Shown in pieces: positions 11,918 to 23,427 of a stretch of DNA of 64,000 bases. A model generated the notes under the pieces. It saw nothing but the letters and a program-made list of their open reading frames with translations, was not told where the DNA came from and ran no database searches. The stretch lies in NCBI GenBank assembly GCA_905250075.1, contig CAJNOP010000279.1, forward strand, positions 1-64,000, read 5' to 3'. The position numbers and the translations under genes are program-made. Position 1 is the stretch's first letter, and each line of letters starts with the position of its first letter. The DNA is from Rotaria sp. Silwood1 (lineage: Eukaryota; Rotifera; Eurotatoria; Philodinida; Philodinidae).

Positions 11918-12295
11918 CTTACTAGAGATAAACCATCATTTCTTATTTCGAACAAAGGTAAACTATTGTTGGTTTTAAATAATATTTTTTATAAAAAAAA
12001 AACAAAGAAACGAAAACAAAGGAAATATTGGGTATGTCAAACAAAAGGATGTTCTGTCTATGTACACACCAGTCTTAAAGATGTTGTACTCAAAGTTACT
12101 CGTGATCATAATCATTTACCTCATCCTGAGAATATACAGTTAAAACAGTTTCGTACAAAAGTAAAAGAACGTGCTATGAAAGAGACAACTCCAATTATTA
12201 AGATTTACGAAGAAGAAGTGATATCATCTCAAATGCCGCCAGAAACATTAGCAATTATGCCTTTAGCACGTGAACTACGTAAGAATAATACTTAG
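11912..12295 (+). CDS. FLYWCH-type zinc-finger ORF, possibly a truncated transposase-associated gene
   Basis: A 127-codon ORF with one FLYWCH domain at about residues 9-68: F-L-I-S-N-K-G-K, then a lysine-rich insert, KYWVCQTKGC, and a closing HNHLPHPE. The Cys2-His2 ligands are present. FLYWCH domains bind DNA and often sit at the N-terminus of MULE-type transposases. The segment after the finger (PPETLAIMPLARELRK) resembles the linker that precedes the transposase in such proteins, but here the frame stops, and no transposase follows. The start is uncertain because the ATG lies inside the 44-bp tandem repeat. It may be a solo finger protein or a domesticated or truncated element. Confidence 0.65.
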   Translation: MSLTRDKPSFLISNKGKLLLVLNNIFYKKKTKKRKQRKYWVCQTKGCSVYVHTSLKDVVLKVTRDHNHLPHPENIQLKQFRTKVKERAMKETTPIIKIYEEEVISSQMPPETLAIMPLARELRKNNT

Positions 12296-12637
12296 GGCAT
12301 ATCAAAAGTAGTGGCGCCGACTCTGTAACATTTTACAGAAACCTTTAAGAAATTTTTTCGCTCTATATTCTGATAGCCCAAGTCAAGATCTATAATCCTA
12401 TGATATTTCATAAATCTTCAAACAATATTATATCAACAAAAGTTTCGATACTCTTCAGTTTTCTGCAGCTTTTATAAATTTTCACCTAGAAAATATACAA
12501 AAACTAATTACACACACAGATAAAACAAACAGAACACGTGTGTTTCACATGTGTAAATGAAGATAGATATCAAAGAAGTTAAAAAGACTGAGAAAAGAAA
12601 GAGAAGAAAGGAGAAAGTTAGAAAGAAAAAAAGAAGA

Positions 12638-12697
12638 GGGTATGGGTGTGGAAGTGGATGGATACAAGACCAACAGCAACACTCACATCGACACTCA
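12638..12697. repeat. Telomere-like hairpin element 5
   Basis: Left arm GGGTATGGGTGTGG, right arm AACACTCACATCGACACTC, loop about 27 bases. Confidence 0.5.
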
Positions 12698-12903
12698 AGT
12701 GCAAATAATGAACGAAGATTGGTCTACTTGTGCAGTTGCTACTTGTAACAGATCTACGTTTCATTTATGATGCATTGTTCATTTAGAAATTCAAATAGAA
12801 TCATTTCATCAGTACTCATGAACTTAAAAATCAAAGTTCTGAAATTCAATTGATGATGAAAATGTTCGTTTTATTTAATAAATTTTGAATACATGGCTTT
12901 TTA

Positions 12904-12979
12904 TGGTGTGAGTGTGGCGGTTGGTATGCGTGTGAGTACTAGTGAAGAGCACCCATACCCACACCCACTCACATCCTCA
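12904..12979. repeat. Telomere-like hairpin element 6
   Basis: Left arm of about 34 bases (ATGGTGTGAGTGTGG and following), loop with AGTGAAGAGC, right arm CACCCATACCCACACCCACT then CACATCC. The loop shares GAAGAG with elements 2, 11 and 21. Confidence 0.7.
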
Positions 12980-13820
12980 TGAGAACAGTTTCTTTTGCAT
13001 AGAGAACCTAAAGAATGTTTTTAGAGTAAGCTAAAAAACGCACTAAAATGACTTCACGATATGTTGTCAACAAAGGAACGCATTTTTTAAAAAATAGTTA
13101 TTTCTTATTGGTTGTTTCTCAAGTTTCCTCTACTTCAAAACTGACACATCGTTATAATAACGGAAGCAAACTATTGCCCATGTAGAACTTAATTGCAAAG
13201 CCTATTTTGAAAAAAAAACTCGATCTTCTGGAGGGGCTCTCTAATATGTCGATGGCTTTATATCAAAAAACATTGCTAAATATTGAACGACCCGTAATGC
13301 ATTCATCTATATCCGAATAATACATTGTTCGTTTTATTAACATCTTTCAATACATCATTTGGACAAAAATTGAATGAATCAGCAGGAATCGAAACTTCTT
13401 GATTTACTTCTATAAAGAGAAATTGTTACAATCAGATTGACAATTCATTGATGAGGAAGAATACACAAAATTTCTCAAGCCAATATGAACCGACATTCTT
13501 TGAATTGTATCGTTCGATAGCGACTACTTTGATTATGAAGACTAACAGAAAGAATAGGTTGCCAATCAAAAAATATGGTGACTGTATACAATTATATACG
13601 ATCTTAGTCAGTTATGTATAACAATCTTATAGCGCTTCGACTATGTTTGTCATGTGGACAGAGTTCATTTATGCACTTATATTTATTTGACCTAGGCAAA
13701 ATATTGCTCTCCTTCATTCGTTCTCGTTTGAGATATAAGATTTATATATATAGCTATATATAGCGCATCGGTCATAAACTGATTGTATGACCTATCGCAA
13801 CTAAGTGAAGAAGAAAAATT

Positions 13821-14001
13821 ATGGACAAAGTTTCAGTTGAAGTTCTCGAGGATCTTTTTCTAAAGCATACATAATGTATCTGATTTGTTGAATGCTCGTT
13901 TGGTTTGTCGACAATGGCACACTTTAATAACAAACGAATATTTTCTCAATAAATACTTTGACAAACGTTATGGAATGCAACCGAAACAATCACTCAAATG
14001 A
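13821..14001 (+). pseudogene. F-box domain relic, one frameshift
   Basis: ATG at 13821 opens an F-box N-terminus (VEVLEDLFLKH). After a one-base shift near 13872 the F-box continues as NVSDLLNARLVCRQWHTLIT, then NEYFLNKYFDKRYG, to a TGA at 13999. F-box proteins join a target to SCF ubiquitin ligases. Bdelloid genomes carry large families of them, and several decayed members lie in this window. The protein is far shorter than a full family member, and no LRR or other C-terminal module follows in frame. Confidence 0.6.
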
Positions 14002-14152
14002 AAGGGCTATGATAGTTTGTAAGTTCACTCAGAAATATATATCACGAAATAAGACTAATAATTAAGATATAACGGGTGCCTTACAACAAATGGCCGAGTT
14101 TTTATTTCATATTTTAATTCCTAAATACGTTTTCTTGAAAAAAAACAGAATA

Positions 14153-14740
14153 CTCTACAAGATATAGGGTGAAAAGTTCTACAATCCGTAAAATAAAGCT
14201 TATTTTAATTTGACCGTTTTTGCTTTCAAAACTAGCAAAATTCTGTGCGATCGATTTTTGCTCCTTTGAAAAGGTCATTCCCTTTTGTTTATTTCATCTT
14301 TTTATCGTCTAACACGTTTTTTTAAAACAAAATAGAACACAAGATGCAGCGTGAAAATCAATACAATCTACAAAGCAAGGCTTATTTTAATTGTGTACTG
14401 TTCTTTTAAAAAAGCGAATCGATTTTCGACGCTGCGATCATATCATTTTTTGTAAATGGACGACGGGTTTATGTTATTTTCATATTTCGTTCTTTTTATC
14501 ATTTAATAGGTTTAGTGGAAAGAAAACATAATATATCAATCGATACAGCGTGAAAAGCTCTACAATCTCCAAAGTAAAGCTTATCTTAATTGTGGACTTT
14601 TTCATAAAAGAAAACGAAATTCTGTATGAGCACTTTTCGCGGCGTCAAAAGTTGATCGTACAGAATTTTGCTTGTTTCCAAAATAAAAAGCGACAGAATT
14701 AAAATAAGCTTTACTTTGTAGATTGCAGAGCTTTTCTGGC
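14153..14740. repeat. Three direct copies plus one inverted copy of a ~60-bp motif
   Basis: Direct copies of AGCGTGAAAAGCTCTACAAT...AAAGTAAAGCTTATTTTAATT lie at about 14153-14220, 14337-14399 and 14536-14597, spaced about 185-200 bases apart. An inverted copy lies at about 14697-14740. Copy 3 and the inverted copy are the arms of a palindrome centred near 14645, whose inner arms are AAATTCTGTA and TACAGAATTTT. It may be a foldback or a nested miniature element. Confidence 0.65.
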
Positions 14741-16663
14741 AACATCTTCTGGGATATTATATTCCTTAATACAACATATTTAGAGATTAACATTCGAAAT
14801 ACGAAAACCGGCCAATCCGTTATTTTCTCTTTATGTAATTGTGACCTAGTCCTGTACGTAGCAGTTTATGAGCTTCGTTAGAACTCATAGTAAATATATC
14901 TGAGTCAATTGCAACTTTTTGGTACAATTGGCACGAACCATTGAGATTGGACCTAAACGAATTATGAGTCGTACTTTTAATTATAGACTATGTCTGTGAT
15001 AAGCAACAAAATTTTCTCAACACTTCATTCAATATTAGGAGAAATATACGAACTTCCGCTTAATTGAATGATAAGATTGTCTTTATTCATTGAAAAAGCT
15101 CGAATCATTTTTCAGCTCTGTGTGACGGACAAGAAATTGGAAAATTTCCATCATATATGCGAATCATCTTTGCGTATCTTGTTGATTTGAATGAATATCT
15201 GAAAAGAATACTTTTGAATACATTGAACTGAAGATATCTGCAGAAAAATCGTCAATCTAATTCTTTTAGTATAATGTGAGTATCTCCTAAGCGAAGAAAC
15301 ATTAACGGCTGAAATTTTTATCACTAACAGAACTTTTTGTTTTACATCTACTGTGAAAGTTTAAGTCAAATCGAATGATCGATGGAAGAGTTATAAATCA
15401 GTCAATTTTCAAAACATTACTCTACCAAGTAAATATACTGGCCTTTTTTTCAGAAAGTCTTGTTATTTTTATCCAGAAACAAAGCTGATAACACAGATCT
15501 TTTTCATATAATTTGTTACTTAATATAGTCTTCGCACCGTCGGTTTTATCACTGACAGAGCTAGAATCAAGTTTCTATCAATCTGCACAAAAACATACAA
15601 CTATCTGTCAAATAATTTTGAGAGTTAGACAAAGAAGAGGACAACACAGAATATCAATCAATGATATATTTTGATAGAGCGTCGGGCACTGTACAAAATG
15701 GCCTAATAATATATTGCTTCTCTATAACCAAAAAATTCCTTTTTCTTTTCACATGTCAGCAAAAACTAAGTTTTTTTTTTTTGTCATATATCTCTCATAA
15801 CTAAGTGATAGTATGAGCTACAGAACCGAAATTTTTATGTGGCAATTGGCATACGAAGAGAAATGACATATAAAAAAATTGTCCAAGTCAATCGAGAGAA
15901 ACAGAAATTATTAGCCAAATACATTTAAAACTTCAACTGTATAAAAAAGTTGCAGTTCATTCACTTACTTTTTCGTTTCAATGCCGTTTCAGAGTATTTC
16001 ATCATAATTAAAATATGCAATAAAAACCTTTTCTTTGTTTTTCAAAATTTAATTATTTGAAGAGAATGTTAAAGTGAACAATTTTCAGTATGATAAAGAT
16101 TCTAAATAAGAAATTTCGGATCAAAACAATTCAAAATGATTAGTATCTTATGTTTAATGTAATTTAAGTAAAAGTAGACAAGATGTTGAAGTTTTTCAAA
16201 ATTCATCTGCATTTCTAGCATACATAATGTTGGTATGTTGTTTATAATTTTTCAAAGAGAAATGAAAAAACACGCTTCCCTACTATATCATTGATTAATT
16301 AAGTATATTTGTATCATATTTTATTTTAGTCGCACACCTGATCTATCATCATCAAATTACACCATTCAACATCGAGCGCCTAAGAACTTGCAAGGAAGTA
16401 ATGGTGTCATAGTACGTACCAACCATCATGCTTGCACAATTGACTCTTCACTACCTGATTTTTCTTTCACCTCAATTCGAAGACATCACATTTCGAATGT
16501 GATTCAATAATTTTTCACTTAAATTGATTCTCAATACAACGTCTATTCGAATTTTGTATTCACATGTCGGTGGTCTAAAAACACTAACACGAATAAAAGT
16601 ATTTTATCGACGTTGGTTCCATATGATATTAACATATTCATCTATATTTATATTCTATATCAA
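14741..16663. other. Gene-poor, A+T-rich
   Basis: No gene recognised. A plus-strand stretch open from an acceptor-like TATTTTAG near 16329 to a stop near 16510 (about 60 codons, no Met start) might be an isolated exon. No family is recognised. Confidence 0.35.
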
Positions 16664-16975
16664 TGGTAATACCTATCCACTTCACTTCACTTCACTGAAG
16701 AACAATGGAATGCAAATCAAATGTTTGAGACTTTAATCTACCATGAACATGGTAGATGTATAATATTGTCATATGAAGGTTATGTCAAATTTTTATCAGA
16801 AGCCAAATTTCCTGATATTCAAGTGTTGCCATATGCTTTGATTCCACGGGAAATAACTGCAACTGTTGAACAAAGAATTTCTCTCAAACAATTGGATATG
16901 GGAAAATATTTACTTGACCATTGGGCTAATCTACATTCGTATCTGAGATATGCATTACGCTGCATTCTTTTTTAA
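16664..16975 (+). pseudogene. Unassigned coding-like fragment
   Basis: About 100 codons are open, containing HFTEEQWNANQMFETLIYHE and later EAKFPDIQVLPYALIPREIT. The codon use and mixed residue composition look like real protein rather than chance A+T-rich ORF. No start with upstream support and no partner exons were found, and I do not recognise the family. It is likely an exon or relic of a larger protein. Confidence 0.3.
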
Positions 16976-17803
16976 AAGTTTTTGCTTCGTTTTCATGTAA
17001 TTTGCAATTTTTTTCTTTTTTGTTTTTCTTCAAATCAACGAAATAAAAATTTCAAAACCGAATGGTATGAACATTTTCACGTTTGATCCCATAGCATCGT
17101 TAACGATGTGTAAAGCAAAAACTACATTTCGAAATATGAAAATTTATCAGTCACATCTTATTGATTTATTTCTTTGTATTTTCACGTATGCTTTGAGATT
17201 TTTGAGTAATTTTTATTTCAATCAACTGTTTTTAATGCATAATAAGAATTAGTTTAATCGACAAATAGTCAAATCTGACGATTGACAGCAAAAAAGCAAT
17301 GTACTATTTTTGAATATTTATCTTCAGTCCCACATTTGATCAAATCAATTTTTGTATCAAACAATTCTACTTAAGTACATTAAAATCTCTAGGAAATCTT
17401 CTATAGACTACATAGTCGTAACATATGAAGACTCAGAACATGATGAGGCATTATACAAAACAATCGAAGTATCGTGAACAATAATTTCTTCTCAACAAAA
17501 CTTCAATCTTTTCGAAACACAATGTCAAAGGAAATCTTTTATCTTGATTTATGCTCTTTCTTTTCATTATATAGATTGAAGATTTTTTCGAATCAAATTC
17601 TTGATGCAAAGATTATCTTTCAAGAGACTGGACAGAATATAGAACTATTTCATCTCTTTGTTTGGCTTAACTTTTTGTGAGAATTCAGAGAGTCCTCAAT
17701 CAATTTTCATCGGGTGCAATTTAACCAGAGCTCATTCTTTTCTGATTGATTCCAAATCTTGTATTTGATTGACAAAAACCGGAGCATGTCTACGCATAAG
17801 AGT

Positions 17804-17858
17804 GAGGGCGTGGCGTGTGAGTCTAGCTCTTCTATCCATCCGAATCCACCCACATCCC
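17804..17858. repeat. Telomere-like hairpin element 7
   Basis: Left arm GAGGGCGTGGCGTGTGAG, loop AGCTCTTCTATCC (complement of the GAAGAG loop core), right arm CCACCCACATCCC. Confidence 0.55.
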
Positions 17859-17955
17859 TGAGTATATTCCTCTAATCGTTTTCTTTTTCAAAGGCGATTT
17901 GTCAAGATACTTGCCACTTGATAAGATTCTAATAAAATCGAAATATTACTTACTA

Positions 17956-17982
17956 TTGTGGTAGTTCAACACACCCACACCA
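17956..17982. repeat. Telomere-like hairpin element 8 (mostly one arm)
   Basis: TTGTGGTAG followed closely by ACACACCCACACCA. Only a short left arm remains. Confidence 0.35.
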
Positions 17983-20900
17983 TATTTAATTACAACGAAC
18001 TATCATTTTAGAGCTGGTCTCTTTGGGACCTATTATAGTAGCTGTAACAAGTTGCTTACCTATCTGCATGAAAATATTTTTGCTGATAGTCTATATTTTA
18101 AGATTTATATCGTGATTTTTTTTCTAGTTCATACTGCTTAATAAAATTAACTATCACAACCATATTTTTTCAATCTAAAAGTAATCTTTTCTCTGCGTAA
18201 GATGTGTAGAATAATCATTTTTCTCGTAATTTTACTTCACTCTAGAGAACCAAACATATATCTATATTCAAGTGTTAAAAGTGTCACATTTTCTGTTCAT
18301 AGCATCTGCAATGATGTATACGTAGGAGACCCACTTCGGTATTAATAGAATAGAAGCTTATTCTATCTAAGAAAACGAATTGATGACAACATTTTTTCTA
18401 GAGGTTAATATGTAAGAGATTATTTGTAGAAAAAGAGAACTTTCAAACAGTTGCGGAAAGTTTATTATTCTCACTTTCAAGATTAAAAAATATTTTACTT
18501 TGATATAATATAGATGGTTCGCTGTAGTCTAAGTATTGGTTTGAGAACAGTTCCACAATAAAATAATTTGAAAAAAAAAAGAATAAGTAAATCAATGAAA
18601 TATATAGGAGTATTCAAGAGTGAAACACTTTGAAATGAGTTCCCTAGCAGTTTAGTATTCGATGATGAATGATACTTCAGAACTGAGTGATGTTTAAGAT
18701 ATTCTAGAAGACAAAAAGTATCTACTTCTATCGAGTGTTATATATTCGATACTTAAAAATGTCTATAGAAGTATTTTATTTCAATAAAATGGCCGCAGTA
18801 ATTTATTGAGAAGAAGAGTTTAAAGTATTTGTATTTATGTCATATAAGCATATATCTCTCATGTCAAATCCTAAAATGAAATAAGAAATCTAAAAGGATT
18901 CTTATGTAGAACTAGTATCAGTTTTTTTAATAACTCGAAGAATGTTCATAGAACAATGAAGAAAAATACTTTGATTTGGTAGAAAAAGAAAAGATATATA
19001 CATAAATCTGTACAATGAAGTAAATAAAGTAAAAGTAATTATTGATATTGATTTCACACTTCTTAATAAACATCAGCTAATCGGCTTTCGATTTCCAATC
19101 AATTAAAAAAAATGTTACCTTATGCCCGAAAACTACAATGCAGATCATCATGACCACTTTCATTGATGCAATTATTTAATGAAAGGAACACATGAATTGC
19201 TGACACATTACTCTTATCGGTAACATAAATCTTGTAAGCATGCATTGCAAACTATCCTATAATTTTTTGTGTTACATAGAATTTATTAAAATGATACAAG
19301 ATGTGTGTGTTGTGTATCGTTGAATGATGGAAAATTGAATATAACACTTACGCCTGTACTTTAATCAAAGTTTCTTTTGTGTTTCGTGATTGTCTATTAG
19401 AAAATATCGAAGAACTATCAGCTTCATTATCATTCTTATGCTAATAGACATAGAAAATTACCTTGGACCCTGGTATTATATTATTTCTATTGAATTATTT
19501 ACAATTCACGAGCTTCATATCAAGAGATTTTCTTGGGCACATTAAGATATTAATTAATTAGTAATTATGTATTTATCAAATAAATTAAATTATATACTCT
19601 CTTTCTTAAGCATTCAATACCTTAGATGTTTTAATATCATATTAAATTAGATATTTTTCAAGAAAAAAAATATTCTGAATACATAAAGAGAAAGATATGC
19701 GATCATAATAACTGGATGTAAACTATTAATAAAAAAAATCTATCAAATTGATTCACTTTGAAGCTTTTTATTTATCTACACATGAGTATGACGTATTATA
19801 TGCAGCAAAATAAAAAGTAATTTGTTCTTTGTTCTATTGTTTGCGTTTCGATATTTTTTGAGTTACATGCTTTGATATAATTTAGTGTGTTAGATTTACC
19901 ATGCAAGAGTCATTCAAGCACATCGTTTCATTTGCTACGTGTACATCTTGTGTAAATACGTCCGTGATAAAGTGTGTAACAAAAATGAAGGAAAAAAACC
20001 AAGCACGTTATATAAAGAAGAATAAGAAACATGTATAATTGCCTTTTTGTATAGGTAAAAAAGAATCTTTTTCAAAAAAAAGTAAACAGCGGTGCACACA
20101 CACACTACCAAGCCTAGCCAACAACATTTCCAGATAAAATTTTCTTGATATATTGGATTTTATTGGTTTCGTTCTGGTGAGTTATTTATCAGAATAATAT
20201 TAATAGCAGAAACAAGCGTGTTAAATAACACCTACGTAGTGTCAATACGCGGTGTGCACATTAGACACGATGGAGATAGATACGAAATAGATCTCAAAGA
20301 TCGATTGATAAATGTTTATTAGTTAATAGTTTTCATGATTTTTCTGTCTTGTTTTCATCTCACTTTTTATTTATAATTTTAATTAATCTGAAATCATTGA
20401 TAATGTGTAGGTATTACATAATTAGTTTACTTGCTTTTTTTCTAATACTCTAAATTATGTTTACCTAATCACAAGACGAAGGTTGAACTATCAGTATAAT
20501 GTATTTAAGACTTTGATAACTAAAGATATCAGGTAATTTCAATCTAAGATTTTGCTATGAGGATAACGATAATAAACTTGAGATTGACTGAAATTTTTGC
20601 ATGCTTTACTCTCGTATAACAATATGTTTTTTTCTATTTTCATCTTGTTAAGCTAATAATTCTTACAAACTTTCTGAGTACGATTAATTTCTCTGATTTT
20701 GATCATTTTTTTTCATTTATCCATACTACTAAGGTTAGTTGATTCAATAATATGAATTTCAGGATACAACAAGCTTTTATATTTTTGTTATGAAAAGAAT
20801 TTATCTTTGAGATGTGTCAAGATGGCAACTTCTCATTTGCGAACATAAAAAAAATAAATTCTAAGTGAATTAATATTTTAAAAATTCCGTTCGATCTGCG

Positions 20901-21377
20901 GTTGCTAATTTTATCAATTTTTTTTTATAAAGCAATGCAAAGGTCGTCGATTTAGGTTGATCTAAAAACGATTTTCGTTCAAGACAAAGCGAGTTTTTAA
21001 GAGAGTTGTATCATAACTTGTTGTGCTAATTCAAAACTTATTACAAATATAATGTGGGCGGATCGGACTGTATTTGTCAAGAGAAAACACTCACCAACAT
21101 CCATATTTCAAAACTAACTGCTTTAGAATATAATTCATTTGTAGTTTTGTATATAAATGCTTTTGCAGCCCAATCAGTTGTCTGTATTCGGCGTTTGATT
21201 CCATTTCATAATCACAATTAGATAACATGTTCAAATCAAAAACAGCATATGAGATTCATAGTAATAATTATGTCTGGCGAACTCTATAAATCACACTTAG
21301 TTTAGAAGAAAATAAAGCATTACTATATTTTAACACATTCTACAAATTCGAGCTCATTAAATTGAAATAATGAAACT

Positions 21378-21585
21378 CATTTTTTAGCGAACACCATCAA
21401 TTTTAGCAAGTTTAACAATATAACTGAAAGTATACGTTGTATTGAAATTCTTATCACTAATTTTCTTGAAAATCCGAAAAAACGAAAATTTGAGACCCAA
21501 GATTGTTTTCCACTTGAATAAATTGAATTTAAGAGGTTTCGATTGTATGCTCACAAATGAGAAGAAATGACACTAGCATCCCTAT
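21378..21585 (-). repeat. Dispersed repeat, copy B (inverted relative to 225-445)
   Basis: In reverse complement it follows copy A over roughly 200 bases, from CTTCTCATTTGTGAGCATA to TTCGCTAAAAA. The divergence is substantial but the order of blocks is kept. Confidence 0.6.
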
Positions 21586-23427
21586 ATTATATTGCTACAA
21601 TATTTCAATTCTTGTTACAGTAATAGATCCTGCCCACTGTTTTCCTTTAGGTACAAGTTAGACATAGATTTTTACGTGTACATTCACTGTCTTTGTAAAA
21701 ATATGTTTCAATGACAAGATTTGTAAGAATCCTATTATGTCGATTTTGCTTGTAAAACGAAAAATAGAATATTTGATTGAAATACTTAGACTAATGAGAG
21801 TGGATCAGTTTATTATAATTCAAAACACTGAATCGATATTGACGTGTGTCGACTATATATGATTACTTACATTTAAATAATTTTGCATTATAAAATGTCA
21901 AACTACAAAAAACGAACAGAGGAAACCAATTTTTTAAAGCAAACTCTTCGGTGAAAAATTGTTCTGATTCGAATTAAAATCAACAAAGGTATTTTGTGTT
22001 AATGAAGATGCATAAATGCAAGAGACGTCATGCATCACTAATTGAAATACTGGTTACTTATTGCTTTGTTAATATGCATGAAATGGATTAACTTTTATTA
22101 TACAATGAACCATTTTCTTGTGATATATTTGCTTACTCAGTATTTTCGATCAATCCAAATAAATAGATGAAGTTTGGAATTTCCATAAGCTGTACAGTTT
22201 ATAATTTTTAAGCAGGATATCAACGAAAAAAAGCTATTTGTAAAACGGTTCTACGAGCCAAACTCTATCGATGAGCTAAAGCTAATAGAGGATGAGTGCT
22301 CGTAATAAAAGAAAAGTGTGAATTCATATCAACGAATAATTTTCTCTTCAAACTTTAGGTTCTGAATTGAATCGGGTTGGGTCTGCCATTTTTAGATGGC
22401 TGTTCGCTTGGTGATTTTTAGCGACTCACTTTTTTATTGTTACGTTGATTGATTATTGAATACTCGAAAACTATCTCGAATTAATTTCCTTGTATATTAA
22501 GCCTGGTACTATTAGAGTAACTGTCAAGCATTTACAAATATTGTACACCAATTATCATTTTATAAATATTCACAACAAGTTAACTAACTACTTCAAAACT
22601 TCTCTTGAAATCAATAATTCATTTTCTAGACTTGTCAGTAAGTTTTCAAAAATAGTCTAGTCATCTTCGAAAAATGAGTGCATGACTTTCTTTTTTTCTG
22701 CTCACACGAGCAATCTAAACAATAATTTTTTTTATTATTGTTGGTTTCATGCTTATTTAATCTATTTTGTATATCATACAATGCTGCTCAATACTGAACA
22801 ATTTTCATAGATGATATAGTGCCTTTTTTATTTTTTGTCATAATGAAAAAATAAGTTCTTTGAAAAGGAATCATCAGGAAATAGAGTATAAAGATCTTGC
22901 TACTGACGGTATTCATACACTTCTTACAATGGAACCTTTTGTACTGTTTAACAAGAATTATACCCACACTCTCAAATCTTATTTTGAAAAAATGGAACTT
23001 GCAGCATGATAAGCATTCAATATGACACATCTACTGTGTAAATATGAGCTAGATAGGTTACAATTTGTAATTAGTTTAAGGATTTTCATGACTTTTGGTA
23101 CATTCTGTAAACAACTATTGCTTGAGAAAATTGATTGTTGAAGAGAGTGAACTGTTTTCGACAAAGAAAACTTATTAAAGGTGACACAGAACTTAATCTT
23201 TTATTACGTGTTCCGTTTACACGGAAAACTGTTTATAGCACTCTGTATAGTATTTATAAGCTAATTGGAAACACACGAAAGTAAGCCTGAAGTCATCTAG
23301 TATCAATCATTCGATGAACCCGAAAAACAGTGATAAATCACATTGCATTGTCGAGTTTGTCACGATTTTCTTAAATAGATTGTTTGATGATTCAATTCCA
23401 CCAATCTTATTTTTAGATTTTTTCGTC

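Larger units (their letters stand above)
12296..13820. other. Intergenic with two telomere-like hairpins
   Basis: No gene recognised. It holds the hairpins at 12638-12697 and 12904-12979. A lysine-rich ORF across the first is a by-product of a purine run. A TATATATATA run at about 13743-13762 lies about 60 bases before the F-box relic. Confidence 0.45.
16976..23427. other. 6.4-kb gene-poor stretch
   Basis: Very A+T-rich, with stop codons dense in all frames. It holds telomere-like hairpins 7 and 8, the inverted copy of the 225-445 repeat (21378-21585) and a partial third copy near 20833. A short CA run is near 20095. A TATTTATAAGC box at about 23252 may serve the ferritin-like gene downstream. 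Confidence 0.5.

Noticed and set aside
12557..12748. Lysine-rich ORF
   Set aside because: It arises from a purine run plus hairpin 5.
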